In this document: positions 36,601 to 45,000 of the stretch, piece after piece
Layout: the number at the start of each line of letters is the position of its first letter
How positions within the stretch are numbered: position 1 is the stretch's first letter
Source of the DNA: Timema cristinae
Taxonomy: Eukaryota > Arthropoda > Insecta > Phasmatodea > Timematidae
Direction of reading: 5' to 3'
Assembly: GCA_039000515.1 (NCBI GenBank)
Contig: JBCFYV010000012.1
Location: 118,473,148 to 118,537,147 of the forward strand
Length of the DNA: 64,000 nt
Notes under the pieces: generated by a model
What the model saw: the letters and a program-made list of their open reading frames with translations, nothing else
Database searches by the model: none
Told to the model about the DNA's origin: nothing
Translations under genes and position numbers: made by a program

Positions 36601-36816
36601 TAGTGAGTCCAGTCTATTGCGAGAGTGACGCTTTAGAACAATGCGACCACCGATGCATGTTAGCTATATGTTGATAGTTACCTAATTTCCATTGATGAAT
36701 GTTTCTTGTTGACAGCCGTGTATGTCTACCTGTGGATGGTTGTCTACAGCTACTTCCAACTGTTGATGGAGGAAGACGGACGAGGACCTTACGTGAAGCC
36801 AATGTCCTACTCGTAG
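24554..36816 (+). CDS. Gene 1: four-transmembrane protein, DUF4728-like (five coding exons)
   Basis: Joining 24554-24628, 25192-25279, 30232-30305, 32731-32884 and 36716-36816 gives 492 nt, 163 aa plus stop, with every junction GT-AG and in frame (phases 0,1,0,1). The protein starts with a Cys-rich cap (CCRCG at residues 7-11). Four hydrophobic segments follow at about residues 16-41, 55-78, 86-112 and 115-138. The tail is short, polar and cytoplasmic-looking (EEDGRG, ending PMSYS). An in-frame TAA at 24542-24544 fixes the start codon. Size, Cys-rich N terminus, four TMs and the aromatic VYVYLW..VYSYFQLL stretch after TM4 resemble the insect DUF4728 family. That family includes the Drosophila septate-junction proteins Pasiflora 1 and 2, so a membrane or junction role is an inference only. 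A LAPTM- or MARVEL-type tetraspan is the main alternative. I am confident of the gene structure and moderately confident of the family. Confidence 0.85.
24836..25140 (-). pseudogene. LINE reverse-transcriptase C-terminal fragment (broken)
   Basis: On the minus strand, one frame reads WTDTVTNKQVLRRLGEKR. After a frameshift near 25075 it continues as YKANWIRHILRRNWLLHDVI, followed by a basic segment (GWRRIQILDGLKERRKFWEV). The order TD-R..K-ANWIGHILRRN-LL-DVIEG-GRRR-LDDLK-YW-KEEA is the well-known extreme C terminus of insect endonuclease/reverse-transcriptase LINE polyproteins. Only the tail is present and it is frameshifted, so it is a dead 5'-truncated copy in gene 1 intron 1. Confidence 0.7.
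25192..25279 (+). CDS. Gene 1 coding exon 2
   Basis: 88 nt between a good acceptor (pyrimidine-rich CTCTTACAG) and donor GTGAGT. It completes TM1 (IIGIVTMILVLV) and the first loop (NVKFKTIIIDVLPQYV), leaving phase 1. The preceding intron is 563 bp and holds a reversed LINE fragment. Confidence 0.82.
25378..25500 (-). repeat. Single-copy form of the 64-bp unit with its right flank
   Basis: Read on the minus strand it gives GGTAACTGTTAT, one unit (CGTAGAATGGATCTTTGGGA...), then TCACAACACAAATGTATTG and GTATTTTCCTCC. The last two match the right flank of array A at 2915-2990. One unit only. Confidence 0.8.
26125..26688. repeat. 27-bp minisatellite, about 20 units (gene 1 intron)
   Basis: Unit CCTAACACCTTCCTATCTCC, TACATGA. 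Some units have a longer AGCTCCCTCTACC variant. Confidence 0.95.
26765..26945 (+). mobile_element. tRNA-derived SINE, third family (5'-truncated copy)
   Basis: Begins inside the body (AACCCTTCCTTCACCTCTGA) and matches 14285-14480 to the TAA tail, without the tRNA head. Confidence 0.75.
27535..27805 (+). mobile_element. tRNA-derived SINE, second family (copy 2)
   Basis: Head CCTAGCTCAGTCGGGG ... CCAGGTTCAATTCCCGGCA (A and B boxes), then TTATCATTGGTGAAATGTGG, ACTGGATGTTGTGTTTGTCC and GACCTAGGACACAGGCTGG. Colinear with 9526-9785 reversed. Confidence 0.75.
28127..29410. repeat. 42-bp minisatellite, about 30 units (gene 1 intron)
   Basis: Unit CCTTAGACCTTTCAACTAGA, GAGAGACCGGTTTCCGACCC, TA. At least three unit types (TTTCCGACC, TTGCCAACC, TTGCTGACC) alternate in blocks. 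Confidence 0.97.
29645..29690 (-). repeat. Fragment of the 64-bp unit
   Basis: CCCTATTAAATGACATCATTC and then TATTCCCCAAGATCTA, the reversed core of the same unit, once. Confidence 0.6.
29912..30132. mobile_element. Tc1/mariner-type MITE, copy 1 (gene 1 intron)
   Basis: 221 bp, with TIRs of about 38 bp (CAGTAGCCCCGTGGCTTCTT... inward to GCAGCT) and flanking TA. Same family as 46397-46564. It contains an internal palindrome around TATACCTA near 29990. It ends 99 bp before gene 1 exon 3. Confidence 0.85.
30232..30305 (+). CDS. Gene 1 coding exon 3
   Basis: 74 nt between TGTGTTTCAG and GTGAGT. It encodes TM2 (VKIILAVNLFMTAVISAIL) and ends in phase 0. The intron before it is 4952 bp and is full of repeats. 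A Tc1-type MITE ends about 100 bp upstream of this exon. Confidence 0.82.
31090..31400 (+). mobile_element. Possible SINE with tRNA-like head, single copy here
   Basis: CTCTCCTGAGGACCCGATATT ... GTGGGTTCAAACCAAG resembles the 3' half of a tRNA. What follows is a body without ORFs. No second copy in the window confirms it. Confidence 0.3.
31585..31785 (-). mobile_element. Family L SINE, decayed
   Basis: Reversed end CACTATCCGTCCGGGAAATT, TTTTTTTAGAGGAAATATAC and a short reversed head near 31740. Confidence 0.45.
32103..32222. repeat. Degenerate CCTAA-rich tract
   Basis: AACCTAACCTAAGCTAACC and CCTAACCTAACC-type words over 120 bp in the gene 1 intron before exon 4. CCTAA is the complement of the insect telomere unit TTAGG, but the register is irregular. 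Confidence 0.5.
32731..32884 (+). CDS. Gene 1 coding exon 4
   Basis: 154 nt between CTTATTTCCAG and donor GTGAGT. It encodes a loop (RNKFMMLPW), TM3 and most of TM4 (GVLTLVIGFIGL). GC content is clearly above the flanks. Its last ~28 nt together with the donor form the first unit of an 11-copy tandem array. If splicing skipped the first donor, the frame would read G, E and then TGA, cutting the protein within TM4. Confidence 0.85.
32857..33570 (+). repeat. Tandem array of exon 4 end plus splice donor (about 11 units of 60-66 bp)
   Basis: Each unit contains the last ~28 nt of gene 1 exon 4 (ATCGGCTTCATCGGCCTAG), the donor GTGAGTGAG, and then ACTACCTACCGTTATAAGGC from the intron. The exon copy is unit 1, and ten more follow to about 33570. 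Units 2-5 are more decayed (missing bases), while units 6-11 are nearly identical to each other. Confidence 0.9.
33571..36031. other. Gene 1 last intron, mainly unstructured
   Basis: Contains G-rich patches, AT and ATT microsatellites (33688, 33940) and the triplicated segment at 35296. I see no exon. A 79-codon frame at 34957 has no splice context. Confidence 0.5.
35296..35490. repeat. ~85-bp triplicated segment with inverted ends
   Basis: GGCCAAGGAGGTT ... AGTAAACA ... ATACAACCTCCTTGTATTTTA occurs about three times. Inside each unit, CCAAGGAGGTT and AACCTCCTTG are inverted copies. Confidence 0.75.
36032..36262 (-). mobile_element. Family L SINE, decayed
   Basis: GTCTTACTGCCCATCCATAC at the left, ATAGGAAATGTAACCACATT in the body, and GGCAATCCAGACTAAACGAG near the head. 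Confidence 0.5.
36414..36657 (-). mobile_element. Family L SINE
   Basis: TAGCACCGTGTTTTACTTCTC, body TAGAGGAAGTGTACCAGCG, B box CCGACCGGGATTCGAACCCC and head CGCTTTAGAACAATGCGACC. It ends about 60 bp before the last exon of gene 1. Confidence 0.75.
36716..36816 (+). CDS. Gene 1 last coding exon
   Basis: 101 nt after acceptor TTGTTGACAG, ending at TAG 36814-36816. It encodes the end of TM4 and the tail (residues 132-163), with aromatic residues VYVYLWMVVYSYFQ and an acidic EED motif. The 3' UTR follows, with an AATAAA at 37003-37008. Confidence 0.82.
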
Positions 36817-37030
36817 CTTCCTAACACGGAGAAATAGTGTGGAACCGAGTATACCTGAGAACCTTTCAAGGAAGAATCGGACCAAGGGTTCTACCAGGCA
36901 GTTCTTTAAATAATTATTACGCTATAGTGCCTGTTCTGACGAGCAACCATTTTAAACTATATCATTCTACAGAATAAGAGGAGGAAGAGTTTTTTTAAGC
37001 TAAATAAATCAGCCTTTCTTTCTTTATAGA
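36817..37030 (+). terminator. Gene 1 3' UTR and polyadenylation signal
   Basis: AATAAA lies at 37003-37008, about 190 bp after the stop codon, and is followed by a T-rich stretch (TTTCTTTCTTT). It is the first canonical signal after the stop. The cleavage position is inferred. Confidence 0.5.
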
Positions 37031-40000
37031 AAGAATAGGGGGAAATCACATTGTTCTAAAACATTATAACGTTCACTACCTTGGATTTCGATCCATATTT
37101 CCTCACAATGCGATTTTCTATCTTCTATCTCTAAAAGGGCCTTTGAAAAATTCGTGAATAAGCACGCACAGGGTATTTTCTTATAAAATATTGGCATATG
37201 AAAGTTAAAGTAATAATTTAGTAAATCAATGGGTTTTTTTAACTGTATTTTAATTCACTGAGGTCACGTGGAAATCATCCCCTACTGTGTAATACCGTAG
37301 TATATACATGTCAAGCAAAATGCTAATGAAGGGGGGTAGCTTCCCCCATACCCCACACATTGTTGAGAATAGGATACGTTAAGCACTGTATGGGGCGTGG
37401 CTTCCACCACATCCTGTACGACCTCATTGGCTAAACATAATTACATTTGTCAAATAAACCATTGATTTTCTGACATTTTATATCGGCACGTTCATATTTT
37501 AACACTAAATTCTCTTCACAATCATATAAAGAAAGACCAGACAGTTGTAAAAAAAATTGGTTGAATCATATTTATTTTCTTCTACACATAGTTTAATCAT
37601 TTAAGCACACGCTTTAAAAGGCGCTTAGTGACCACAGCTATTGTTATTCATCACACAGTAATATTTCAATTTAATTACCCTTAATATTTTCTTACGATTT
37701 TTACCAAAATACTACAATCCAGGTTCATTCAAGTAATCGCCGGAGAACCCAATGCTCTCTTGTGGTACAATTGGTCATAGTTTCTTACTGGACTGTACAA
37801 AATACGTAGCCCTAGGGAATGACAAAACAAGGTTCATTAACAAAGTTGATATTTTTGGTGTGGACAAAGTATCAGAATGTAATGGCTGGTACCGGTTCCT
37901 TAAATGTTGTAATCTACCGTAGATAAAAAAAAAGGCAAATAAGTCCAGTTGATTTAAATTGGATCTATTTTATTATGTAATATTACAAAAAAACTAATTC
38001 AAACAATTGTTTTAATTTTAAATTTAAATATGTATTACTGGATAATAATTATTATTCTTGATAGGCAAGCTTAATGGTAACAAACGCAAGACTAGTGGCG
38101 TAGATAGGATATTTTCTATGGTAGATAAAAGTGGGCTTGTTTGTGTGAATCATTTTTATATTCTAATATTACTATGAACAAAGTTCGTCTTTCCAAGCGA
38201 ATAAAAATAAATAATCTGATTTTGATCCATTGTGTTAAAATTAATATTAAATTTTCTGTATTATTAAAATACAAGTTAGTTGCGTCCTCTATTTCTATGT
38301 CTGGACTAACTACCTGCAATACCGGTTGGTTACATAAACTATGTGATGGTTGGCAGCCCTAGTATAGGTGTCAAACAATCCAGTGAATGGTCACACTTGC
38401 TGCTAGCATTTCTGTTATTCACCACGTTGATCGTTACTCTGTTTTTGTATATTTTATATAAGTGTGAGTAACATTTATATAAATACGCTTGGCATGATGA
38501 AGAATAAAAATGCCAGAAAAATTGGCAGCCCATATGGTAGTGAGCCTAGATATAATTAATTACCGTAGGTATCCAAATATTATTTTAATTTCTCAGACAG
38601 GGAAAAGAAATATAGCTAACCAAATCAGCTTGAAATAAAAAAACTCATTAAAACATTATATCCAGCTTTAAAAGGGAAAAGGATGAGCAATCAATCCATA
38701 CATCCAACCCAATCCATAACTTCGCCACTGTGCAAGGCCTTTATTATAGTTTAAAAAAAAATTACAATTAGTATATCATTATAAGATTTACCCGAATCAC
38801 ATTGAACAAGTATGAAACTGGCCCCTTTTATTAACCTGCCCCACGTTGGGCACCATTTGAAGTGTTTTGCATACTTAAAGTGATGTTAGTTTAGAAAATA
38901 AAGGGCGCTAAAACCAGTAGCCTTTCAATATTTTTAACACTTGGTACACCTACTTGTGAGAAGTTTCTTAAATGAACTAAATATAATCACCAAATAGTTG
39001 GGATTATTTTGAATTCAATCTATGTGAAGACTGCTTGATACATTGTTAACACAATTCAATTAATATTATATAAGTTACATATAGTTAAAATAGTATTTAT
39101 AGTATTAATATTTTGGAGTAACAAATTATCTCATAAATACATATTATTTTTAATGTTTTGAATGTTTAATATTGTGTGTAAAGATTATGTTGGAGTTATT
39201 GTAAATATGTGTTAAGTGTATGTTTCGTTTGTTGGGCCTAAGTGTATCAATGTATGTATGCATGTATACACCTATTTAATAGTTTTTTATTTTAAAGTAA
39301 ATATTTTTTCCCCTGATATCAAACATAATTAAAATAACCTTTTAAAATTTTGGTTGAGAAGGAATTAAACATGTATTTTTAAAAATTCTACTTTTTAAAT
39401 AAATCAAACGTTTACATCAAAATATCATCATTATTATTATTTTATGTCATTGTAGTATATTTAGTTGATCCTGTGTGAAACTTCAAGTCAGAGTCTGAAT
39501 CTTGTAAGGACTAGTATTCAATTCTGAAATTCTGAATCATAATACCTGAAATATTCATATCAGATTCGAAATTTCAAATACAAGGAAAATACAGATGCGG
39601 ATTCCATTGAATTTTATTCAAAACTTGCATCTGAAATTCAATCATTTGAATAATGTATCTTTTTGAAATAAGTTGGCAGAGAGTTACTTATAAATAAATT
39701 AATTATTTGACTTAGCCACATAAAATAGGGAATCTCAATATTATTCTAAATCTAGTAATTATTTGGTCAAGTTTTATTTACCTTGATGTTTTTATTGAAC
39801 CTATTTGATATATATATATATATATTATATATATATATATAATTTAGGATAACATTCTATTTGGATTTAGTAACATCTCACTGTATTATTCTATTAGAAT
39901 TCAAAACATTTTAAATATAAAATATATGAGTTTGAATATATTCAAACAATTTTAACTATAACATATTTTATTTGTATTCGATTAAAACCATTTTAAAACA

Positions 40001-40227
40001 CATTATTTTATTTGGATTTGATTTGAAGCAATTTAATTATAAAACATTCAATTCGGATTCGATTTGAGTCACCAAGCAAACGTTCGAATCCGATTTCGAA
40101 ATTTAAAATTTTATATTAACACAGGCTTATATTTAGTGTATAAAGAAAAACAACATTATGAGAAAAACAAGTATAAATATTTTTTTCATACAATTATAAA
40201 AGCGCAGTTATAAAAAATAACTTAAGA
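37031..40227. other. AT-rich intergenic sequence downstream of gene 1
   Basis: Very AT-rich, including short GATTC/AAATTCGA-type degenerate runs at 39500-40100. No gene, RNA or array. Confidence 0.6.
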
Positions 40228-40432
40228 CCTTCGTTGGTGGGTGCGTGGACTGAGACGTAAGCGTCATCTGATATAGTTCGACGGAGGTCTGTGCACCGAA
40301 GTTATTTTTTTCCTAAATGGTTTCCTCCTCTACCTTCTAGAAAATGTGGCCACAATTCCTATAAACCTTATACCTTGCTCCTTCCTACCCCATTAGTGTA
40401 AATATGTGGATATCCCAGTCGGATCATAATAC
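40228..40432 (+). mobile_element. Family L SINE, decayed
   Basis: Head TTGGTGGGTGCGTGGACTGA, B-box remnant GACGGAGGTCTGTGC, body TCCTAAATGGTTTCCTCCTC, and end TATCCCAGTCGGATCATAAT. Confidence 0.5.
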
Positions 40433-40539
40433 AAGGAGCACACGGACACAATAAAATGACATATCTGGGATCCACGAGTTTAAAAACTGTCTATATTTTT
40501 ATTTAAACATAAAAAAAAATTAAAACCAAAATAGAAACT

Positions 40540-40735
40540 AGTTGTGTGTAAGGCAGAGTGATGGACATGTGAGATCGTCGGCTACTAAGAAATATGCCTT
40601 AAACTATGAGTGATTCCTTCAACAAGGGGTGAATTTTGGATAGTTAGGTATTGTTACACTAAAATAAAGAACACGGGTTTGATTCTCTTATGTTGATATC
40701 ATATTTCAAACTATATTTAGTTAAATAATCAAAAT
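40540..40735 (+). mobile_element. tRNA-like foldback family, decayed single arm
   Basis: AGGCAGAGTGATGGACATGTG..., GATAGTTAGGTATTG and GGGTTTGATTCTCTTATG correspond to the spacer, A box and B box of the foldback arm, all diverged. Confidence 0.45.
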
Positions 40736-41064
40736 TTAATTAACAGGAGTGCCTAAATAGACAGTGAAAGTTTTTGTTATTAGTTCCCATTGAATATTTT
40801 TGCTTCCTTTAAGCAATTGCTAATTTAGGTTAGTAATTTAATACTATAGAAAACCGAAATCAAATTACAAAACTCTGAAGATATTTATGATTAGTATTCA
40901 TTCCACAATATGTATATATTTTTAAAAACTAAATTACTGCAGTGATTTATATACAATTTCAATCATGATAAACGGACCTGTAGTGATTTCGATTAAAATA
41001 AATTAAAATATCAACTCCTATCAACGCCACTGTTCAGCGTTACTCTGGCCTTACAAGAACGATC

Positions 41065-41325
41065 TCACTGCTAGCGCTGCGGTGGCCAGTAAACTGACTA
41101 GGGCAGTCTAAAATATAACCTTCTACCAGCGACCTCAAATCAGTGAGCTCTCTATATAATATATAAAATCTATATTATTATATATGTATTTTTATAGAGG
41201 TCACTGCCTCACAGTGACTGGTAGTGCTGTGGTGGCCGATTCAATAACTAAGACTGTATTTGAAGGGAAACTTCCACCAATGACTTCACACCGACTGCTA
41301 GCGCTGCGGCGGCCAGTCCAGTCAC
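41065..41325. repeat. Three copies of a GCTAGCGCTGCGGTGGCCAGT motif
   Basis: Near 41070, 41225 and 41297, separated by AT-rich sequence that includes a GAGCTCTCTATATA / TATAGAGGTCAC hairpin. No gene seen. Confidence 0.5.
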
Positions 41326-41539
41326 ATGCATAGTGCAGTTAAACTCCATCACCCCATCATCCCTCTTTACACGCCTATCAAGACTGAAAACAACAAGCGG
41401 CTTAATAAATTATCAGTAACTAAGAGCGGTACGATCGTCTAAGAAGATGGTCACGCCTATCACATTCTCAGGAATTTAACATTAGACTTATTACTACTAG
41501 ACTACGCGTGCATAGCTCTGGATGCGGCCAGTGACTATA

Positions 41540-41544
41540 AATAC
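41540..41544. repeat. Target-site duplication (left) of the copia element
   Basis: AATAC directly before the TG of the 5' LTR, repeated at 46389-46393. Confidence 0.9.
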
Positions 41545-41840
41545 TGTTGACATTATTTAGTTCTTGACTATGATGAGACATATGTAGTTGTTGTTTTGTT
41601 TCTAGCCTCTTGTGTTGTTGCGCATGCGCGTTGTTTTTTTTTTAGGTTTCAGTTGCGTTTAACAGACTTGTAATGTAATGTTTGTCGTGTCTTTGTAGTA
41701 TCCAAGGTGATTGATTTCGGTAGTTATTAGACAAAAGTCAATCAGTGGTGTATTCTCGTTTAATGGCTGATGAAATGAATAACGGTACGATGAAGCGGTA
41801 AAAGCTGGTATGCTTGTATTTAAACAGTAATAATTCAACA
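41545..41840 (+). repeat. 5' LTR of the copia element
   Basis: TG...CA-bounded 296-bp repeat, matching 46091-46388 along its whole length. Confidence 0.95.
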
Positions 41841-41856
41841 GGTTATGGGCCCAGTC
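41841..41856 (+). other. Primer-binding site, initiator tRNA-Met internal
   Basis: GGTTATGGGCCCAGTC is complementary to the anticodon arm of tRNA-iMet, not to the tRNA 3' end. This is the copia-type half-tRNA priming arrangement. Confidence 0.85.
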
Positions 41857-42039
41857 ACGCTTCCTCTGCGCCGCCATTATATCGAAGTGTTAAGTTGAGA
41901 AACTTTTGTTCGTGTCGTCGCTACACATTTTGTTGTTCGTGTCGACGGTACGGTTTGTTCGTGTCGTGTGTACGTTTTGCTCGTGACGTCGGTAGGTGTA
42001 TATTGCGTCCAGTATATTTTCTTTTCTCTGCTTGCAGCA

Positions 42040-45000
42040 ATGACGGAAAAGGACACATACGATCTCACAAAATTCGACGGCACAAATTTCGCATTGTGGA
42101 AATTTAGCGTGTCATTCTTACTTGATGCTCAAGATTTGGTAGAATTTGTGGAAGGGACAGATACAGAGCCCGACAAAGCAGCAAAACTCGACGCGTGGAA
42201 AGTATGGAAAAAATGTAAGTCAAAAACAGCAGTGATCTTATTGAGCTCAGTGGATCGGACATTTAATGTGAATTTAATAAACTGTAGGACACCGAAAGAG
42301 ATCTGGGATAAACTACATTCTTTGTATGGAGACACAAGTGAAGATGCGAAACAAGATTGTTGGCAACAATTTTACGATTTTCGGATCAAGAATGGCGTGC
42401 CTGTCGCAACACAGCTAGAAAAATTTGAAACCATCTGTAAGAAACTTGATGATGCAGGTGAAAAACCACCTGATTCAGCCGTGATGTCTAAACTGCTGAA
42501 CAGTTTGCCATCAAGATTCTCGGCATTTACCATGGCATGGGAGTGCACTGCAAAAGATGAGCGAAAAAAGGAGAATTTAATTGTGAGGATAATTCGTGAG
42601 GACAAAAGATTGACATCAATGGAAGAGGAGTCTTCATCACTTGCGCTGCAAGTAAAAGCCCTGCAGCTAAAACTAGATGAACAAGAAAAAATGTCATCCA
42701 ATTACCAAAAGGTTAATGATTCAAAAGACAAGCGGAAGAAAAATTCCAAGAGTATTGAAGAGTTGAAAAGAAAACATCCTTGTAAGTACTGCAACGAGCT
42801 TGGTCACTGGTATCGTGAATGTGAAAAGCGAATGGCAGATGAAGGAAAAGGAAGAAAAATAAGTGATGATTCTGCATCTGCATATGTGTGTGACATTTCA
42901 GCTTTCTTCTCAGAAACAACGGATGAGGACAAATCTGTGTGGTTGGCAGACTCGGGTGCAAGCCTCCATATGACTTTCCGCCGCGATTTTTTCAGTGAAC
43001 TCAGACCGGTTGGTAAGATAAAGTTAGTTCAAATTGCAAGCGACATGATGTTACCTGTAGCAGGTATTGGCACAATATATATTCTTGCAGAGGTGCATGG
43101 AAAGAAGGTCAACCGGAAATTGACAAATGTTCTTTTAGTTCCGGATTTGAAACGAAATTTATTTTCAGTGGGAGCGATCAATGACAAAAATTTCTCATTC
43201 CATAGTTACCATAATCACTGCGAGGTCCGAGAAAGAAGTGGGGCCTTATCAGCAAAAGGGGTGCGTCATGGATCGCTGTTCCGAATGCTTTTTGAAGTAC
43301 AAGTTTCTTCAAAGTGTAATGTTGCAGAAGTTAACTCCCTGAAGCTGTGGCACGAAAGGTTGGGTCACATTAATGTCAATTCAATTAATGCAACGGAAAA
43401 ATTTGACGCAGCTAATGGTTTGGTAATCAAAGACAAATCCAATTTTTTCTGTGAAGCGTGTACTATGGGAAAGCATGCTCGCAAACCACATCCATCTAGC
43501 AAGAGACCAAAAGCTAATAATCCCGGTGAAAAGATTCATTCGGATGTCTGCGGTCCAGTTAATATACAGTCACCAGGTGGTTCAAAGTATTTTTTATTGT
43601 GTAAGGATGAATACTCAGGATACCGCTCTGTATTTTTCATGCATCACAAACATGAAGTGTTTGCAAAGTTCAAAGATTATGAAGCTTTTGTGACAAAGCA
43701 GACCGGCAACAACATAAAAATTCTGCATACAGACAATGGCAGAGAGTACCTGTCAAATGAATTCAATGCTTTTCTGAAAAACAAAGGAATTGTTCATGAG
43801 CTGTCAACACCGTATGTTCATGAGCAGAATGGTCGGGCTGAGCGTGAAATGCGTACCCTTTGTGAAAGTGCCAGATCTATGTTACTTGCCAGAAACCTTC
43901 CAGAAGAATTATGGGCTGAAGCTGTTCAGACAGCTGTGTATGTTTTGAATCGAACCCTCTCAAAACAATCTGACGGAATGACTTCCTATGAAAGATGGTT
44001 TAATGAAAAGCCAGAAATAAAACATGTGCGAGTATTTGGTTGTGATGCATACATGCATATACCCAAGGAGACACGCAAGAAGTTTGATCCAAAGAGCAAG
44101 AAAATGATTTTTGTTGGCTATCAGGGAGAGTCAAGGAATTATCGACTATGGGATCCTAAGACTCGAAAAATACATGTCAGCTGTGAGGTAATCTTCAATG
44201 AGAGAGTTGAAATGGCAGAGCAAGGTTTTCATAAAAAAGAGGGGAAACTTGATTTTGGTTATGAAAATCAACCATACACAGAAAATGATGTAAACCCACT
44301 ACCAGTAGCTCAGATGGAACTTGACTTTGATCATCAAGGTCAATCAGACTTAGAAGCAGCAGTGGAGCTAAGACCAGTAGTCCAGCAGCAAGTAGATGAA
44401 CAAGTAGAACCACAATTGGAAGAGATTCAACTAGCATCAGGTTCAGGAAGACAACTTCGTGATCGAGACCAGCTGCGCAGACCAAGTCGCTACAATGATT
44501 CTGCGCTAGTTGTGGATACTGTGCCTACTACTTTTGAAGAGGCTGTCATGAGTTCTGAAGCTAAAAAGTGGTTACTCGCTATGAATGACGAAATGAGTGC
44601 GCTTCAACAAAACGAAACGTGGGAACTTGTGAAACTCCCAGAAAGGAAGCATGTGATCGGTTGTAAGTGGGTGTTTAATGAGAAATCAAATTCAAGTGGG
44701 GGTCTTAGATACAAGGCCAGACTTGTTGCAAAGGGGTTTGCTCAGCGAGAAGGTGTTGATTATTTTGAGACTTTTGCGCCTGTTGTTCGTTATGAATCAA
44801 TTCGATTGCTTCTAGCCATTGTAGCGGGAGAAGATCTTGAAATTGCCCAATTTGATGTGAAAACGGCTTTCCTCTATGGTGAATTGAAAGAAGAGATCTA
44901 TATGCAGCAACCCCCCGGATTTGAAGACAAAGCACACCCTGAAGCAGTATGTAGACTTCAAAGGAGCCTGTATGGACTCAAGCAATCGCCACGTTGCTGG

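Noticed and set aside
41968..42039. N-terminal extension of the copia polyprotein
   Set aside because: The extra 24 residues are hydrophobic and unlike gag. Initiation at 42040 gives a standard gag start.
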